64,000 bases of DNA. Source: Desulfovibrio sp. GTDB lineage: Bacteria > Desulfobacterota > Desulfovibrionia > Desulfovibrionales > Desulfovibrionaceae. The stretch lies in NCBI GenBank assembly GCA_016208105.1, contig JACQYS010000008.1:211090-275089 (forward strand), written 5' to 3'. Positions 37,079-46,548 of the stretch are shown here, in pieces. The notes beneath the pieces were generated by a model. It was not told where the DNA came from and did no database searches. It was given only the letters and a program-made list of their open reading frames with translations. A program made the position numbers and the translations under genes. How positions within the stretch are numbered: the stretch's first letter is position 1; each line of letters begins with the position of its first letter.

Positions 37079-38512
37079 ATGAAACTCGACTGGAAAGCAG
37101 CTGTTCCCCTGGTAGTTGGAGGGCTCATACTGCTCATCCCAACGCCGCAAGGCCTCGAACCCTCTGCCTGGCAGTATTTCGCCCTGTTCGTCGGCCTGAT
37201 TACCGCCTTGATCCTTGAACCGCTTCCGGCAGCCGCCATCGGCCTTATAGGTGTAACGCTGGCTGCGGCTCTGCGCCTGGTTCCCGCAAAAATCGGCGTC
37301 CCCCCCAGCACCTCGGAATCGCTGAGATGGGCCTTGTCCGGCTTCTCCAACGGTACTGTCTGGCTCATCTTCGTGGCCTTCATGTTCTCCATGGGGTATG
37401 AAAAAACCGGACTCGGCAAACGTTTGTCACTGGTGCTTATCAAGCACCTGGGCAAGAGCACGCTTGGCCTCGGCTACGCCGTGGCCCTGGCCGACCTGGC
37501 TCTGGCCCCCTTCACCCCGTCCAACACGGCCAGAAGCGGCGGCACAATCTTTCCCATCATCAAGAACATCCCGCCCCTTTACGGCTGCACCCCGGATAAC
37601 GAACCCCGCAAGATAGGCGGCTACCTGATGTGGGTGGCCATGGCCACCACATGTGTCACCAGCACCATGTTCCTCACGGCGCTGGCGCCCAACCTCCTGG
37701 CCCTGGACCTTCTGCAGAAGACCACCAAGCTCACCTTCTCCTGGACGGAATGGTTCGTGGCACTGGCCCCGGCAACCATCATTCTCTTCCTGGCCGTGCC
37801 TTTCCTTACCTACATCATCTACCCGCCCACCCTGAAGAAAAGCGAAGACGCACCCAAGTGGGCGGGCGATGAACTGACCAAAATGGGCCCTCTGTCCCGA
37901 CAAGAGCTGACCATGGCCGGCCTGGCCGTATTCGCCCTGGTGCTCTGGATATTCGGCGGCAAGATGTTCGACGCCACCACAGTGGCCCTTATGGCGCTTT
38001 GTTTGATGGTAATAACCGGGGTGATCACCTGGCAGGATGTGACCAGCCACAAGACCGCCTGGAACGTGCTGGCATGGTTCGCCACGCTGGTGGCCATGGC
38101 CGACGGCCTGGGCAAGGTCGGGTTCTTGACCTGGTTCGCCAAATCGGCTGCGGCGTCCATGGCGGGATTCTCCATCAGCGCCCTGATTATCTGCCTGGTG
38201 GCCATGTTTTATCTGGTCCACTACATGTTCGCGAGCCTCACCGCCCACACCACGGCTCTCTTGCCCGTGATCCTGGCCACGGCAATGGCCGTGCCCGACA
38301 TCCCCATGAAGACCGTGTCCATCCTGCTCTGCGGCACCCTCGGGCTCATGGGCATCCTAACGCCGTATGCCACCGGCCCGAGTCCCGTTTATTACGGATC
38401 CGGCTACATCAGCCGCAAGGAATTCTGGACCCTGGGGTTCATCTTCGGAATGATCTACCTCGTGGTCTACCTGGGTGTGGGCTTCCCCTACCTCATGATG
38501 CTCAAACCATAG
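37079..38512 (+). CDS. DASS-family dicarboxylate carrier, probable L-tartrate/succinate antiporter
   Basis: A 477-residue membrane protein of the divalent anion:sodium symporter (SLC13/CitT/TtdT) family. It has around twelve hydrophobic helices, the motif LADLALAPFTPSNTARSGGTIFPI and the late LGLMGILTPYATGPSPVYYGSGYI. It is followed by malate dehydrogenase and L-tartrate dehydratase genes, so it most likely exchanges external L-tartrate for internal succinate, like E. coli TtdT. It is preceded by a sigma-54 promoter and divergent from the PrpR-type regulator. Confidence 0.88.
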   Translation: MKLDWKAAVPLVVGGLILLIPTPQGLEPSAWQYFALFVGLITALILEPLPAAAIGLIGVTLAAALRLVPAKIGVPPSTSESLRWALSGFSNGTVWLIFVAFMFSMGYEKTGLGKRLSLVLIKHLGKSTLGLGYAVALADLALAPFTPSNTARSGGTIFPIIKNIPPLYGCTPDNEPRKIGGYLMWVAMATTCVTSTMFLTALAPNLLALDLLQKTTKLTFSWTEWFVALAPATIILFLAVPFLTYIIYPPTLKKSEDAPKWAGDELTKMGPLSRQELTMAGLAVFALVLWIFGGKMFDATTVALMALCLMVITGVITWQDVTSHKTAWNVLAWFATLVAMADGLGKVGFLTWFAKSAAASMAGFSISALIICLVAMFYLVHYMFASLTAHTTALLPVILATAMAVPDIPMKTVSILLCGTLGLMGILTPYATGPSPVYYGSGYISRKEFWTLGFIFGMIYLVVYLGVGFPYLMMLKP

Positions 38513-38527
38513 GAATCCTCTCTTCCG

Positions 38528-38567
38528 GGCTGGACGATCCGTGGGAGTCTTCCACGGATCGCCAGCC
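38528..38567 (+). other. Long intercistronic hairpin between carrier and malate dehydrogenase genes
   Basis: GGCTGG and CCAGCC flank a second stem, CGATCCGTGG with CCACGGATCG. The loop is 7 bases and one A is bulged, giving 16 base pairs in all. It lacks a U-run and lies between genes of one apparent operon, so it probably sets relative mRNA stability rather than ending transcription. Confidence 0.7.
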
Positions 38568-38605
38568 AGGCGCGCACAAGAAATGTCATTATAAAGGACA
38601 TTCCC

Positions 38606-39535
38606 ATGAGCAAGATTACAGTGTTCGGCGCGGGCAATGTGGGCGGTGCCGTCACCAGGCGCCTCATAGAACGGAAGCTCTGCAAGAAGGTCGTGCTGGT
38701 GGACAGGGACCCGGGCAAGGCGGAGGGCATTGCCCTGGACATTCTTGAGGCCAGCCCAGTCGACCTTTTGGAGCCTGTCTGCGTCTCGGGGGACGACCTG
38801 GAGCAGACCAGAAACTCCGAGATCGTGGTCATCACCGCCGGGGCCACCCGCAAGGAGGGCATGACCCGCGACGACCTGCTGAAGATAAACGCGGGTATCG
38901 TGCACGAGTGCGTGTCCAAGGCCGCCCTGTACAGCCCCTACGCCTTCTACATCATCGTGAGTAACCCGCTCAACGTCATGTGCCACGTGGCCATGCGCGC
39001 GGGCCAGATTCCGCGTACCCGCATCAGCGGCATGGCCGGAATCCTGGATGCCTGCCGATTCCAGTACTTCATCTCCAAGGAGCTTGGCGTCTCGGTGGAG
39101 AACGTACAGGCCATGGTGCTCGGCGAGCACGGCGAAGGCATGGTGCCCGTGCCGCGCTATTCCACTGTGGCCGGCATCCCGGTCACGGAGATGATGCCCC
39201 CCGAAAAGCTCGAGGAGCTCATCGCACGCACCCGCGACGGCGGGGCGGAGATCATCCGCCTCATGCACACCAGCGCGTTCTACGCCCCTGCCTCGGCCGT
39301 TATCCAGATGGTTGCCGCAGTCATCATGGACAAGAAGAAGATTCTGCCCTGCACCGCCTACCTTACCGGCGAATACGGCATCACGAACACCTTCGTGGGT
39401 GTGCCTGTGAAGCTTGGTGCCAACGGGGTGGAGGAGATCAAGGAAATCGAACTGACCGACAGCGAACGTGCCGCCCTGGTCAGTAGCGCTGAAAAAATCA
39501 AGCAACAACTCGCCGTCATAGGCGAGGCCTGCTGA
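38606..39535 (+). CDS. mdh: Malate dehydrogenase
   Basis: A 309-residue enzyme of the LDH-like malate dehydrogenase group. It has the NAD motif VFGAGNVGGAV, the malate-type loop GATRKEGMTRDDLL (arginine rather than the lactate glutamine) and catalytic histidine in LGEHGEGMVP. It reduces oxaloacetate produced by tartrate dehydratase to malate, which can go on to fumarate and succinate. It starts after AAAGGACATTCCC. Confidence 0.92.
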   Translation: MSKITVFGAGNVGGAVTRRLIERKLCKKVVLVDRDPGKAEGIALDILEASPVDLLEPVCVSGDDLEQTRNSEIVVITAGATRKEGMTRDDLLKINAGIVHECVSKAALYSPYAFYIIVSNPLNVMCHVAMRAGQIPRTRISGMAGILDACRFQYFISKELGVSVENVQAMVLGEHGEGMVPVPRYSTVAGIPVTEMMPPEKLEELIARTRDGGAEIIRLMHTSAFYAPASAVIQMVAAVIMDKKKILPCTAYLTGEYGITNTFVGVPVKLGANGVEEIKEIELTDSERAALVSSAEKIKQQLAVIGEAC

Positions 39536-39592
39536 ACGCGGGTCAACCGAACGTGCCGCTTTACGGCATGCTGAAACGCAAGGAGCTTGCGC

Positions 39593-40492
39593 ATGGACAA
39601 GCAGGAAGCGATACGGTCCTTGACCGATATCATGGCCAGGTTCACCGGCTACATGGGGAAGCGCCTTCCCCAGGACGTGCTGGACAAGCTGGCTGAACTC
39701 AGGGAGCGCGAGACGTCGACCCTCTCCAGGGTGGTCTACGACTCCATGTTCGAAAACCTGGAGTCAGCGGACCGCCTCGACCGGCCCTGCTGCCAGGACA
39801 CAGGCGTCATACAGTTCTTCGTTCGGGCCGGGTCAGCCTTCCCGCTCTTAGGGGAACTCAAGGCCATTCTCGGAGACGCGGTCCGGGAAGCCACCCGCAA
39901 CGCCCCCCTTCGCCACAATGCAGTGGAAACATTCATTGAAAAGAACACCGGCGACAATACAGGCTCGCGTATCCCCTGGGTCGAATGGGACATCGCTCCC
40001 GGTGAAGACTCGGCCACCATCGAGGTCTACATGGCCGGCGGCGGGTGCAGCCTTCCCGGAGCGGCCAAGGTGCTCATGCCTTCGGCCGGCTACGAGGGAG
40101 TGGTCCAGTTCGTGTTCGACGTCATAACGTCTTATGGGGTGAACGCCTGCCCGCCCCTGCTGGTCGGCGTGGGCATATCCACATCGGTCGAAACAGCGGC
40201 CATGCTCTCCAAGCGGGCCATCCTGCGCCCCATCGGCACTCGCCACCCCGATCCAAGGGCAGCGGAAATGGAAAAACTGCTGGAGAAGGGTTTGAACGAC
40301 GTAGGCATCGGACCTCAGGGGCTCTCCGGCGCATCTACAGTGCTCGGGGTGCACATCGAATCCTCGGCCCGGCATCCGTCCACCATCGGCGTGGGCGTGT
40401 CCGTGGGCTGCTGGGCCCACAGGAGGGGCACCATCCGCATCAATGCGGACCTGTCCTACGAAATTCTCTCGCACAAGGGGGCTACGCTGTGA
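39593..40492 (+). CDS. ttdA: L(+)-tartrate dehydratase alpha subunit
   Basis: A 299-residue class I fumarase-type alpha subunit. AAGGAG precedes the ATG at 39593. Cluster-binding cysteines are in [22 protein letters not shown] and [12 protein letters not shown]. The remembered E. coli TtdA sequence aligns along its whole length ([32 protein letters not shown]), and the length fits TtdA (303) better than the alpha part of fumarases. It dehydrates L-tartrate to oxaloacetate with a 4Fe-4S cluster and is oxygen-sensitive. The stop overlaps the ttdB start (GTGA). Confidence 0.9.
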   Translation: MDKQEAIRSLTDIMARFTGYMGKRLPQDVLDKLAELRERETSTLSRVVYDSMFENLESADRLDRPCCQDTGVIQFFVRAGSAFPLLGELKAILGDAVREATRNAPLRHNAVETFIEKNTGDNTGSRIPWVEWDIAPGEDSATIEVYMAGGGCSLPGAAKVLMPSAGYEGVVQFVFDVITSYGVNACPPLLVGVGISTSVETAAMLSKRAILRPIGTRHPDPRAAEMEKLLEKGLNDVGIGPQGLSGASTVLGVHIESSARHPSTIGVGVSVGCWAHRRGTIRINADLSYEILSHKGATL

Positions 40493-41094
40493 AAAAGGTC
40501 CTAACCACTCCCATCAAGAGCGAGGACATCGAGTCCCTGAATGTGGGCGACGTTGTGTTCTTAAACGGCCTTCTGGTCACCTGCCGCGACGTGGGGCATC
40601 GCAGGTTGATCGAACTTAAACGCGAACTTCCTGTCGACCTCAAAGGACTCGCCATCTTTCATGCGGGCCCCATCGTGGTGAAAAAAGGAAACTCCTGGGA
40701 GATGATCTCCATCGGCCCAACCACCAGCATGCGCATGGAGCGTTTTGAAAACCGCTTCATCGAGGAAACCGGAGTCAAACTCATCGTGGGCAAGGGCGGC
40801 ATGGGGGCAGACACTGCTGAGGCGTGCAAACGCCACAAGGCCCTCCACGCCGTGTTCCCGGGCGGCTGCGCCGTTCTGGCCGCCACCGAGGTTGAAGAGA
40901 TCGAGAGGGTGGAATGGGAGGACCTGGGAATGCCCGAGGCGCTCTGGGTTTGCCGGGTGAAGGAGTTCGGTCCGCTCATCATCTCCATCGACACCAAGGG
41001 CAACAACCTGTTCGAGGCCAACAAGGCAAACTTCAACGCAAAAAAGGCTCCCATCATTGAAGAGATTGGAAGCCAGGTGCGGTTCATCAAGTAA
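40489..41094 (+). CDS. ttdB: L(+)-tartrate dehydratase beta subunit
   Basis: A 201-residue beta subunit, the exact length known for E. coli TtdB. It starts at GTG overlapping the alpha stop codon. Recognisable stretches are [43 protein letters not shown] and [11 protein letters not shown]. Tight overlap ensures equal subunit synthesis. Fumarase beta is the alternative, but the carrier and malate dehydrogenase next to it support tartrate. Confidence 0.9.
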   Translation: MKKVLTTPIKSEDIESLNVGDVVFLNGLLVTCRDVGHRRLIELKRELPVDLKGLAIFHAGPIVVKKGNSWEMISIGPTTSMRMERFENRFIEETGVKLIVGKGGMGADTAEACKRHKALHAVFPGGCAVLAATEVEEIERVEWEDLGMPEALWVCRVKEFGPLIISIDTKGNNLFEANKANFNAKKAPIIEEIGSQVRFIK

Positions 41095-41218
41095 AGCGTC
41101 GGAATCAATCCCGCGAGCCGGTGAAATGCTCGCTCCATGGCGGACGGCTTCAGGAGTGCCCGTGACGGACCAGACCTTTGAGGGACATTCGCCCCGCCCA
41201 GCCGGGGTCCCTGCTAAG

Positions 41219-41245
41219 ACCAAAAGGTTCCGGTCCTTTTTTGGT
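41219..41245. terminator. Short T-rich terminator after ttdB
   Basis: AAAAGG-TTCCGGT-CCTTTTTT forms a short stem within ACC...GGT, with a T-run in the 3' arm. It could work in both directions. It precedes a much stronger hairpin. Confidence 0.6.
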
Positions 41246-41262
41246 ATCATGCACGCCCCCCC

Positions 41263-41327
41263 GACGACCGCCCCCCGGCTGCAGCGTCCTGCGCTGCCAT
41301 TCCTGCCGGGGGGCGTCGTTCTCTTTT
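41263..41327. terminator. Strong terminator between ttdB and asparaginase
   Basis: GACGAC-C-GCCCCCCGGC pairs with GCCGGGGGGC-GTCGT. Inside it, a second stem GCAGCG/CGCTGC is nested. It is followed by TTCTCTTTTG on the plus strand. It ends the tartrate operon and lies 27 bp beyond the convergent asparaginase stop, so it may serve both strands. Confidence 0.85.
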
Positions 41328-41353
41328 GTCCGGGGAGCTTTCTAAGGCCGGGT

Positions 41354-42424
41354 CTACTTGTCGAAGAGAGCCTGCAACTCGGCCTGCCCCTTCACGGTCT
41401 GCAGAGCCAGCATGGTCAAAAGCCTGGCCTTCTGGGGCGAGAGGTTGTCCGCGAAAACGGCTCCAGCCGCCTTGAGGGTATTGCCGCCGCCAATGTAGCC
41501 GTACACCGGCAGCACCCGCCCGTTTGGCACGCGGGTGGAAATGACCACCACCGTACCCTGGCTCACCACCTCTTTTACGGCTTCGTACATGGCCGGGTTC
41601 ACGTTGCCCCAGCCCAGAGCAGCCACCACGATGGCCTTGGCGCCGGACGCTGCAGCCGCCTTGATCAGGCCGCCGTCAGCCCCGCCGTACGAATAGACGA
41701 TGTCCACCTTGGGCAGCTCGGCCATCTTCACCGGGATGTGCTGGCGTCTCACCGGGGCCCGGTAGAAGACCACCCTGTCGTTGTCCACATTGCCCAGGAA
41801 CCCGAAGTCGCCGGACTTGAAGGTTTCCACATCGGAGGTATGGGATTTGGTGACCTCGCGGGCGGCGTTTATCTGCCCGTTCATGGCCAGCATCACACCC
41901 TTGTTCTTGGCTTCGGGAGCCACGCATATCTTCGCTGCGTTCAGGAGGTTGCGGGGGCCGTCGAAGTCGCTTTCAGAGGCGTTGCGCTGAGCGCCGATGA
42001 GCACCACCGGCTTGTCGCTCTTCACGGCCAGGTCCAGAAAGTACGCCGTCTCCTCCAGAGTGTCCGTGCCATGGGAAACGATCACCCCGGCCACCTCGGG
42101 CTTGGCCAGGGCAGCGCTGACCGCCTTCTGCAACTCCACCCACCGGGGCGGGTCCATGTAGCCCGACGGCACGTTGGAGATGTTCTGCACCTGGATGGTG
42201 GCCACCTTGCCCATCTCAGGCACCGTGGCCAAAAGGTCCTCCCCGGAAATCGCCGGAACCGGAGCGTTTTTCACCGGGTCGATCTTCATGGCGATGGTGC
42301 CGCCCGTGGCGATAAGCTGAACCACCGGAAGAGGTTTTTCCTTGGCGGCAGCGAAGGCTGGGACCGCGGCCAGGATTGTCACGACTGCCAAAGCGGACAG
42401 CAAGCTCACAAGATGTCTTCTCAT
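41354..42424 (-). CDS. Type II (periplasmic) L-asparaginase
   Basis: A 356-residue enzyme. The start at 42424 follows AAAGGAGATGCTG on the minus strand. A signal peptide (LLSALAVVTILAAVPAFAAA) is followed by the catalytic motifs ATGGTIAM (nucleophilic threonine) and SHGTDTLEETAYFLDL. It hydrolyses asparagine to aspartate and ammonia outside the cytoplasm. Aspartate or derived C4 acids could feed the dicarboxylate metabolism encoded around it, but it is transcribed separately. Confidence 0.92.
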   Translation of the reverse strand: MRRHLVSLLSALAVVTILAAVPAFAAAKEKPLPVVQLIATGGTIAMKIDPVKNAPVPAISGEDLLATVPEMGKVATIQVQNISNVPSGYMDPPRWVELQKAVSAALAKPEVAGVIVSHGTDTLEETAYFLDLAVKSDKPVVLIGAQRNASESDFDGPRNLLNAAKICVAPEAKNKGVMLAMNGQINAAREVTKSHTSDVETFKSGDFGFLGNVDNDRVVFYRAPVRRQHIPVKMAELPKVDIVYSYGGADGGLIKAAAASGAKAIVVAALGWGNVNPAMYEAVKEVVSQGTVVVISTRVPNGRVLPVYGYIGGGNTLKAAGAVFADNLSPQKARLLTMLALQTVKGQAELQALFDK

Positions 42425-42730
42425 CAGCATCTCCTTTCGTTTCACGGATTGCTTCAAGGATATGCACACACAAGCCACATGGATTTTCATCAGCAGAAGG
42501 GACACCCCCTGCCATTCATGTCTATACAATCCCAAAAACATACGAGGAAGTCAATGTAGTACTCCGCCCAGAATCTACATAGCAACGCAATGCGGCACAA
42601 TGTCTACTGGCATGGTTCGCAAATTATTACAGTCATCTGATCAATAGTGGCTTTTTGCATTTCATTTCTTAGCGGACGATGCCAATAATATGGACTAAGA
42701 ACGCCTCGTAACAGAAAAATGGAGGACGAG

Positions 42731-43807
42731 ATGAAAAAATACAAAATAGCTGTCATCCCTGGCGACGGCATTGGCAAGGAACTGACCCCCGAGGGTGTGC
42801 GCGTACTCAACGCGGCCGCCAAGGCCTGCGGCACCTTCAGCATGGATTACGAATACTTCCCATGGGGATGCGAGTACTACGTGGAGCACAAGGAGATGAT
42901 GCCCGCCAACGGCCTGGATATCTTGAAGCCCTTCGACGCCATCTATTTCGGAGCGGTTGGTTATCCGGAGCTGGTCCCGGACGACGTCTCCCTTCATGGA
43001 CTGCTGATCAAGATCCGCCTGGGCTTCGACCAGTACATCTGCCTGCGCCCCACCACCCTGCTTCCCGGCGTCCCCACTCCCCTCAAAGACAAAAAGCCGG
43101 GCGACATAAACTTCATCACGGTGCGTGAAAACACCGAAGGCGAATACGCGGGCGCGGGCGGGCGCATGCATCCCGGCCAGCCCATGGAACTCGCTGTTGA
43201 GACGTCGGTGTTCACCCGCACGGGCGTTGAGCGCGTCATCCGCTACGCCTTCGAGCTGGCCCGTTCACGGCCACGCAAGCTTCTCTCCCACGCCACCAAA
43301 TCCAACGCCCAGAAGCATACCCTGACTTTCTGGGACCAGATTTTCGACGAAGTGGCCAAAGAGTACCCGGATGTGAAGACCGAACGCGTGCTGGTGGACG
43401 CCATGGCCGCCCGCTTCGTGCTCAAGCCGGAATCCCTGGACGTGGTGGTTGCCTCCAACCTGTTCGGGGACATCCTCACCGACATTGGCGGCGCCATCAC
43501 CGGAAGCCTGGGCCTCTCCGCCAGCGGCAACATCGACCCCGAGCGCCGCTACCCCTCCATGTTCGAGCCCGTGCACGGCTCTGCCCCGGACATCTACGGC
43601 AAGGGCATAGCCAACCCCATCGCCATGGCCTGGAGCGGCGCAATGATGCTCGACTTCCTGGGCGAGAAGCGCGCCGGAGCACTGATCGAAGAGGCCATCA
43701 AGGCAGTCACGGCAGAAGGCAAGACCCTCACCCCGGATTTGGGAGGCAAGGCCACCACGACTCAGGTTGCTGACGCACTGATCGCTAAAATCCAGTCGAT
43801 GGCCTAA
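42731..43807 (+). CDS. Tartrate dehydrogenase / D-malate dehydrogenase
   Basis: A 358-residue member of the isocitrate/isopropylmalate dehydrogenase family. GGAGG precedes the ATG at 42731. Features are IAVIPGDGIGKELTPEG, FGAVGYPELVPDDVSLHG, the substrate loop LRPTTLLPGVPTPLK and metal-binding DILTDIGGAI. The protein resembles TtuC/DmlA, which oxidise tartrate, meso-tartrate or D-malate with Mn2+ and NAD+. It offers a second route for tartrate isomers, independent of TtdAB. Confidence 0.87.
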   Translation: MKKYKIAVIPGDGIGKELTPEGVRVLNAAAKACGTFSMDYEYFPWGCEYYVEHKEMMPANGLDILKPFDAIYFGAVGYPELVPDDVSLHGLLIKIRLGFDQYICLRPTTLLPGVPTPLKDKKPGDINFITVRENTEGEYAGAGGRMHPGQPMELAVETSVFTRTGVERVIRYAFELARSRPRKLLSHATKSNAQKHTLTFWDQIFDEVAKEYPDVKTERVLVDAMAARFVLKPESLDVVVASNLFGDILTDIGGAITGSLGLSASGNIDPERRYPSMFEPVHGSAPDIYGKGIANPIAMAWSGAMMLDFLGEKRAGALIEEAIKAVTAEGKTLTPDLGGKATTTQVADALIAKIQSMA

Positions 43808-43817
43808 TCGCTTGATA

Positions 43818-43847
43818 GCGGGGCTTGCTCCTGGGAGCGGGCCCCGC
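43818..43847 (+). terminator. Hairpin after tartrate dehydrogenase
   Basis: GCGGGGC pairs with GCCCCGC, and an inner GCTCC/GGGAGC stem is nested. It starts 11 bp after the stop codon and is followed by AAAAGG rather than a T-run. Confidence 0.55.
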
Positions 43848-44252
43848 AAAAGGTGAAGAGGTGAAAACGATCGCACAAGTCAGGCCACCTCACCATGGAC
43901 TGAAGCCTGACAAGGCTTTCTTCTTGGCTTGGCATGCCCTGCCGACACTCCCTCCTTTCTCTTGCCGATGATCGTGGTGCTCCGCGCTTTCCCTCTTCGC
44001 CAACCAGCCAGGTTCGAGGGTTTTATCCGGCGCGACCTCTCAAGCGACGAGACCGATGCTCACGATATGTTTTGTATTCCTTAATCCCATTACGTTCTTA
44101 CAATGCCGCCAGTTCCAGCAAACAGACGTTTTGCCAGGAAGACCTCCATCATTTCATTCGTCTAGTGAGGCGATTGCAGGGATTCCTTTGGAATGATAAG
44201 AAAATTGAACTCCATAGTTTCTTGCTTCTAATACCAACCAGGGCTGGTCAAC
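43848..44252. other. Intergenic region without a supported gene
   Basis: About 400 bp between the tartrate dehydrogenase hairpin and the protease gene. The right half is AT-richer and must hold the protease promoter, but no convincing -35/-10 pair or dyad stands out. No reading frame here looks like a real protein. Confidence 0.5.
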
Positions 44253-46535
44253 ATGAGCACCACGGTAAACGACCCCCTCTTTTCCTCCCAGTGGTACATT
44301 CGCAACACCGGCCAATCCGGCGGCACTCCAGGCATCGACCTGAATCTGGGCGACGTCTGGAAAGACTACACCGGAAAAGGGGTAGTGGTCGGCGTATTCG
44401 ACCAGGGAATCGAATTCGACCACCCGGACCTGGCGAGAAACGTTCTGCCATCCTTAAGTATTTCCGCCCAGCCCACAGGCGACGGCCAACCAGTGCTCGC
44501 AGGCGACAACCACGGCATGAACGTAGCCGGTGAGATCGCCGCCGTGCCAAACAACTCCATCGGCCTGACCGGCATAGCACCGGACGCCAGCCTGGCATCA
44601 GTCTATCTCTATCTGGGCCCGAGCAGACCGGACATGGCGGCCAATGATGAAGCCAAGGCATTCGAGTATGCCGCCGCCCACTACGACGTGGCCAACAACA
44701 GCTGGGGCGGGGATCTCCACGAATTCACCAGCTTCACCGATGGCACCCCGGAAGCAGCGGCCGCTGGCCAGGCCCTGGCGGATGCCGCCACAAAGGGGCG
44801 GGGAGGGCTCGGCACGGTTGTGGTGTTCTCGGCTGGCAACGACCGCCTTACCGGGGCCAACACCAACAGCCAGAACTGGTCCAACTCCCCGTATACGATC
44901 GCCGTGGCCGCCATCGACCACAACGGGCGTGTTGCGTCGTACAGCACCCCGGGTTCGAGCGTCCTGGTAGGCGCGCCATCCCTGAACGTCATCTACGCCA
45001 ATGTGGATACGGACCACGACGGCGTACCGGATTCGGACGAGGGGCCGGGAGACCCGGTTGCTGATGGAGGCGAGGGCGGCGACGATCCGGACGCGAATTT
45101 CAGCCAAGGCGGCGGTGGAGACGACCCACAGGAGACCCCGGCGGGAGAAAAAACCCAAGAACCCGCTGCAGAGGGCAGCCAGAACCCGGACTGGGCCAAG
45201 CCCACCGTATTACAGGAGGTGGGCCGGGTCGGCGGAATCGTCACCACGGAGCTTGTGGGAAAGGGGCTGACGGAAAAAGGCGCTCCAGGCGGCGACTACT
45301 CCTTCGACTTCAGCGGGACCTCGGCAGCGGCACCTGAGGTCTCGGCCGTGGCCGCGCTCATGCTCCAGGCCAATCCGAAGCTCGGCTACCGTGACGTGCA
45401 GGACATCCTGGCGCTCACAGCTCGAAACACCGATATATCCGCCCAGTGGACCATCAACGCCGCCACCAACTGGAACGGGGGCGGCATGCACGTCAACAAC
45501 GATGTGGGCTACGGGTTGGTGGACGCCCATGCAGCCGTAAGGCTTGCCGAAACCTGGACCAGCCAAAGTACGGCGGTGAATGTTCTCAAGGTTGGAGGAT
45601 CGGCTCAAGTTGGGCAAGCCATTCCTACTGGAGGCGCGGGTGTGAACTCCTCCATCGCCGTGACCAGCCCGGAGCAGGTGGAACGGGCCGAGGTTATCCT
45701 CAACATCAACCATCCCCTGGCTTCGGATCTGACCATCAGCTTGACCTCGCCGTCCGGAACCAAAAGCGTGCTGCTGACCACCCCGGAATCCGTCGACCCT
45801 GACGAAGAGGAGGCCATACGCAGGCCTTTTCCTCAGAACTATTCAATGACCTCCACCCAGTTTCTCGGGGAAAAATCCACAGGGAACTGGACCCTTTCCG
45901 TGCAGGACACGGTCAATAACGGACAGAGCGGACAACTTGGGGATTGGCAGCTTGTCCTGTGGGGCAGGGATTCCTCAACCAGTTCCCTTCCTTACGTTTT
46001 CACCAACGAATACAGCTACTACGCCGCGCAGGACCCCAAACGCACAGTGCTGAACGATCCTTCAGGTACCGCTGTAATCAACGCCTCCCCGGTCACGACC
46101 GACTCGATCATTAACCTCAACCCGGGCACCACCAGCACCATCGACAAGACCAACTTCACTATCACCCCCCAGACCACCGTGAAGGCCGCATATGCAGGCG
46201 ACGGCAACGATCTGCTCCTGGGCAACGGAATTGGCGACCTCCTCTACGGGGGGCGGGGCAACGATTTGCTCTACTCGGGCCCGGGTGACAACATCCTGGA
46301 TGGCGGGCCGGGGTTTAACGTGGCAATCTTTCTCGACAGCCTCTTAGACAACAACTTCGTCCGCAACGCCTCCGGCAACGTAGTGGTCACACCCGTGGGG
46401 TCCGAAACTATCCGCAACGTGAGCCTTCTGGCCTTCCAGGACATGGTGGTGCCTACGTCGTCCATCACCTTCCGGGAGGAAACCGCCCGCAGCAGCGCTC
46501 CGACTGTGCTCGGCACTTCCGGTTTGTCCGGGTAG
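44253..46535 (+). CDS. Secreted subtilisin-like protease with P domain and RTX-type C-terminus
   Basis: A 760-residue S8 protease. The triad is D50 (GVFDQGIEFDHPDL), H87 (GDNHGMNVAGEI) and S357 (FSGTSAAAPEVSAVAALML), with oxyanion N196. An acidic, glycine-rich segment of about 65 residues (about 250-315) is inserted between N196 and S357. It opens with a calcium-type DTDHDGVPDSDEG repeat. A P/proprotein-convertase domain follows (about 450-575), then RTX-like nonapeptides (GDGNDLLLGNGIGDLLYGG). No N-terminal signal peptide is visible, which with the RTX repeats suggests type I secretion. No secretion genes are adjacent. Confidence 0.87.
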   Translation: MSTTVNDPLFSSQWYIRNTGQSGGTPGIDLNLGDVWKDYTGKGVVVGVFDQGIEFDHPDLARNVLPSLSISAQPTGDGQPVLAGDNHGMNVAGEIAAVPNNSIGLTGIAPDASLASVYLYLGPSRPDMAANDEAKAFEYAAAHYDVANNSWGGDLHEFTSFTDGTPEAAAAGQALADAATKGRGGLGTVVVFSAGNDRLTGANTNSQNWSNSPYTIAVAAIDHNGRVASYSTPGSSVLVGAPSLNVIYANVDTDHDGVPDSDEGPGDPVADGGEGGDDPDANFSQGGGGDDPQETPAGEKTQEPAAEGSQNPDWAKPTVLQEVGRVGGIVTTELVGKGLTEKGAPGGDYSFDFSGTSAAAPEVSAVAALMLQANPKLGYRDVQDILALTARNTDISAQWTINAATNWNGGGMHVNNDVGYGLVDAHAAVRLAETWTSQSTAVNVLKVGGSAQVGQAIPTGGAGVNSSIAVTSPEQVERAEVILNINHPLASDLTISLTSPSGTKSVLLTTPESVDPDEEEAIRRPFPQNYSMTSTQFLGEKSTGNWTLSVQDTVNNGQSGQLGDWQLVLWGRDSSTSSLPYVFTNEYSYYAAQDPKRTVLNDPSGTAVINASPVTTDSIINLNPGTTSTIDKTNFTITPQTTVKAAYAGDGNDLLLGNGIGDLLYGGRGNDLLYSGPGDNILDGGPGFNVAIFLDSLLDNNFVRNASGNVVVTPVGSETIRNVSLLAFQDMVVPTSSITFREETARSSAPTVLGTSGLSG

Positions 46536-46548
46536 GCAAGAAATTAGG

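Noticed and set aside
39593..41094. Class I fumarase subunits
   Set aside because: Lengths of 299 and 201 residues, full-length resemblance to E. coli TtdA and TtdB, and the TtdT-like carrier favour L-tartrate dehydratase. Fumarase activity is not fully excluded.
45001..45200. A frameshift or sequencing error in the protease gene
   Set aside because: The Asp/Gly-rich segment is unusual, but the frame stays open on both sides and the catalytic serine block follows in frame, so it is a real insertion.
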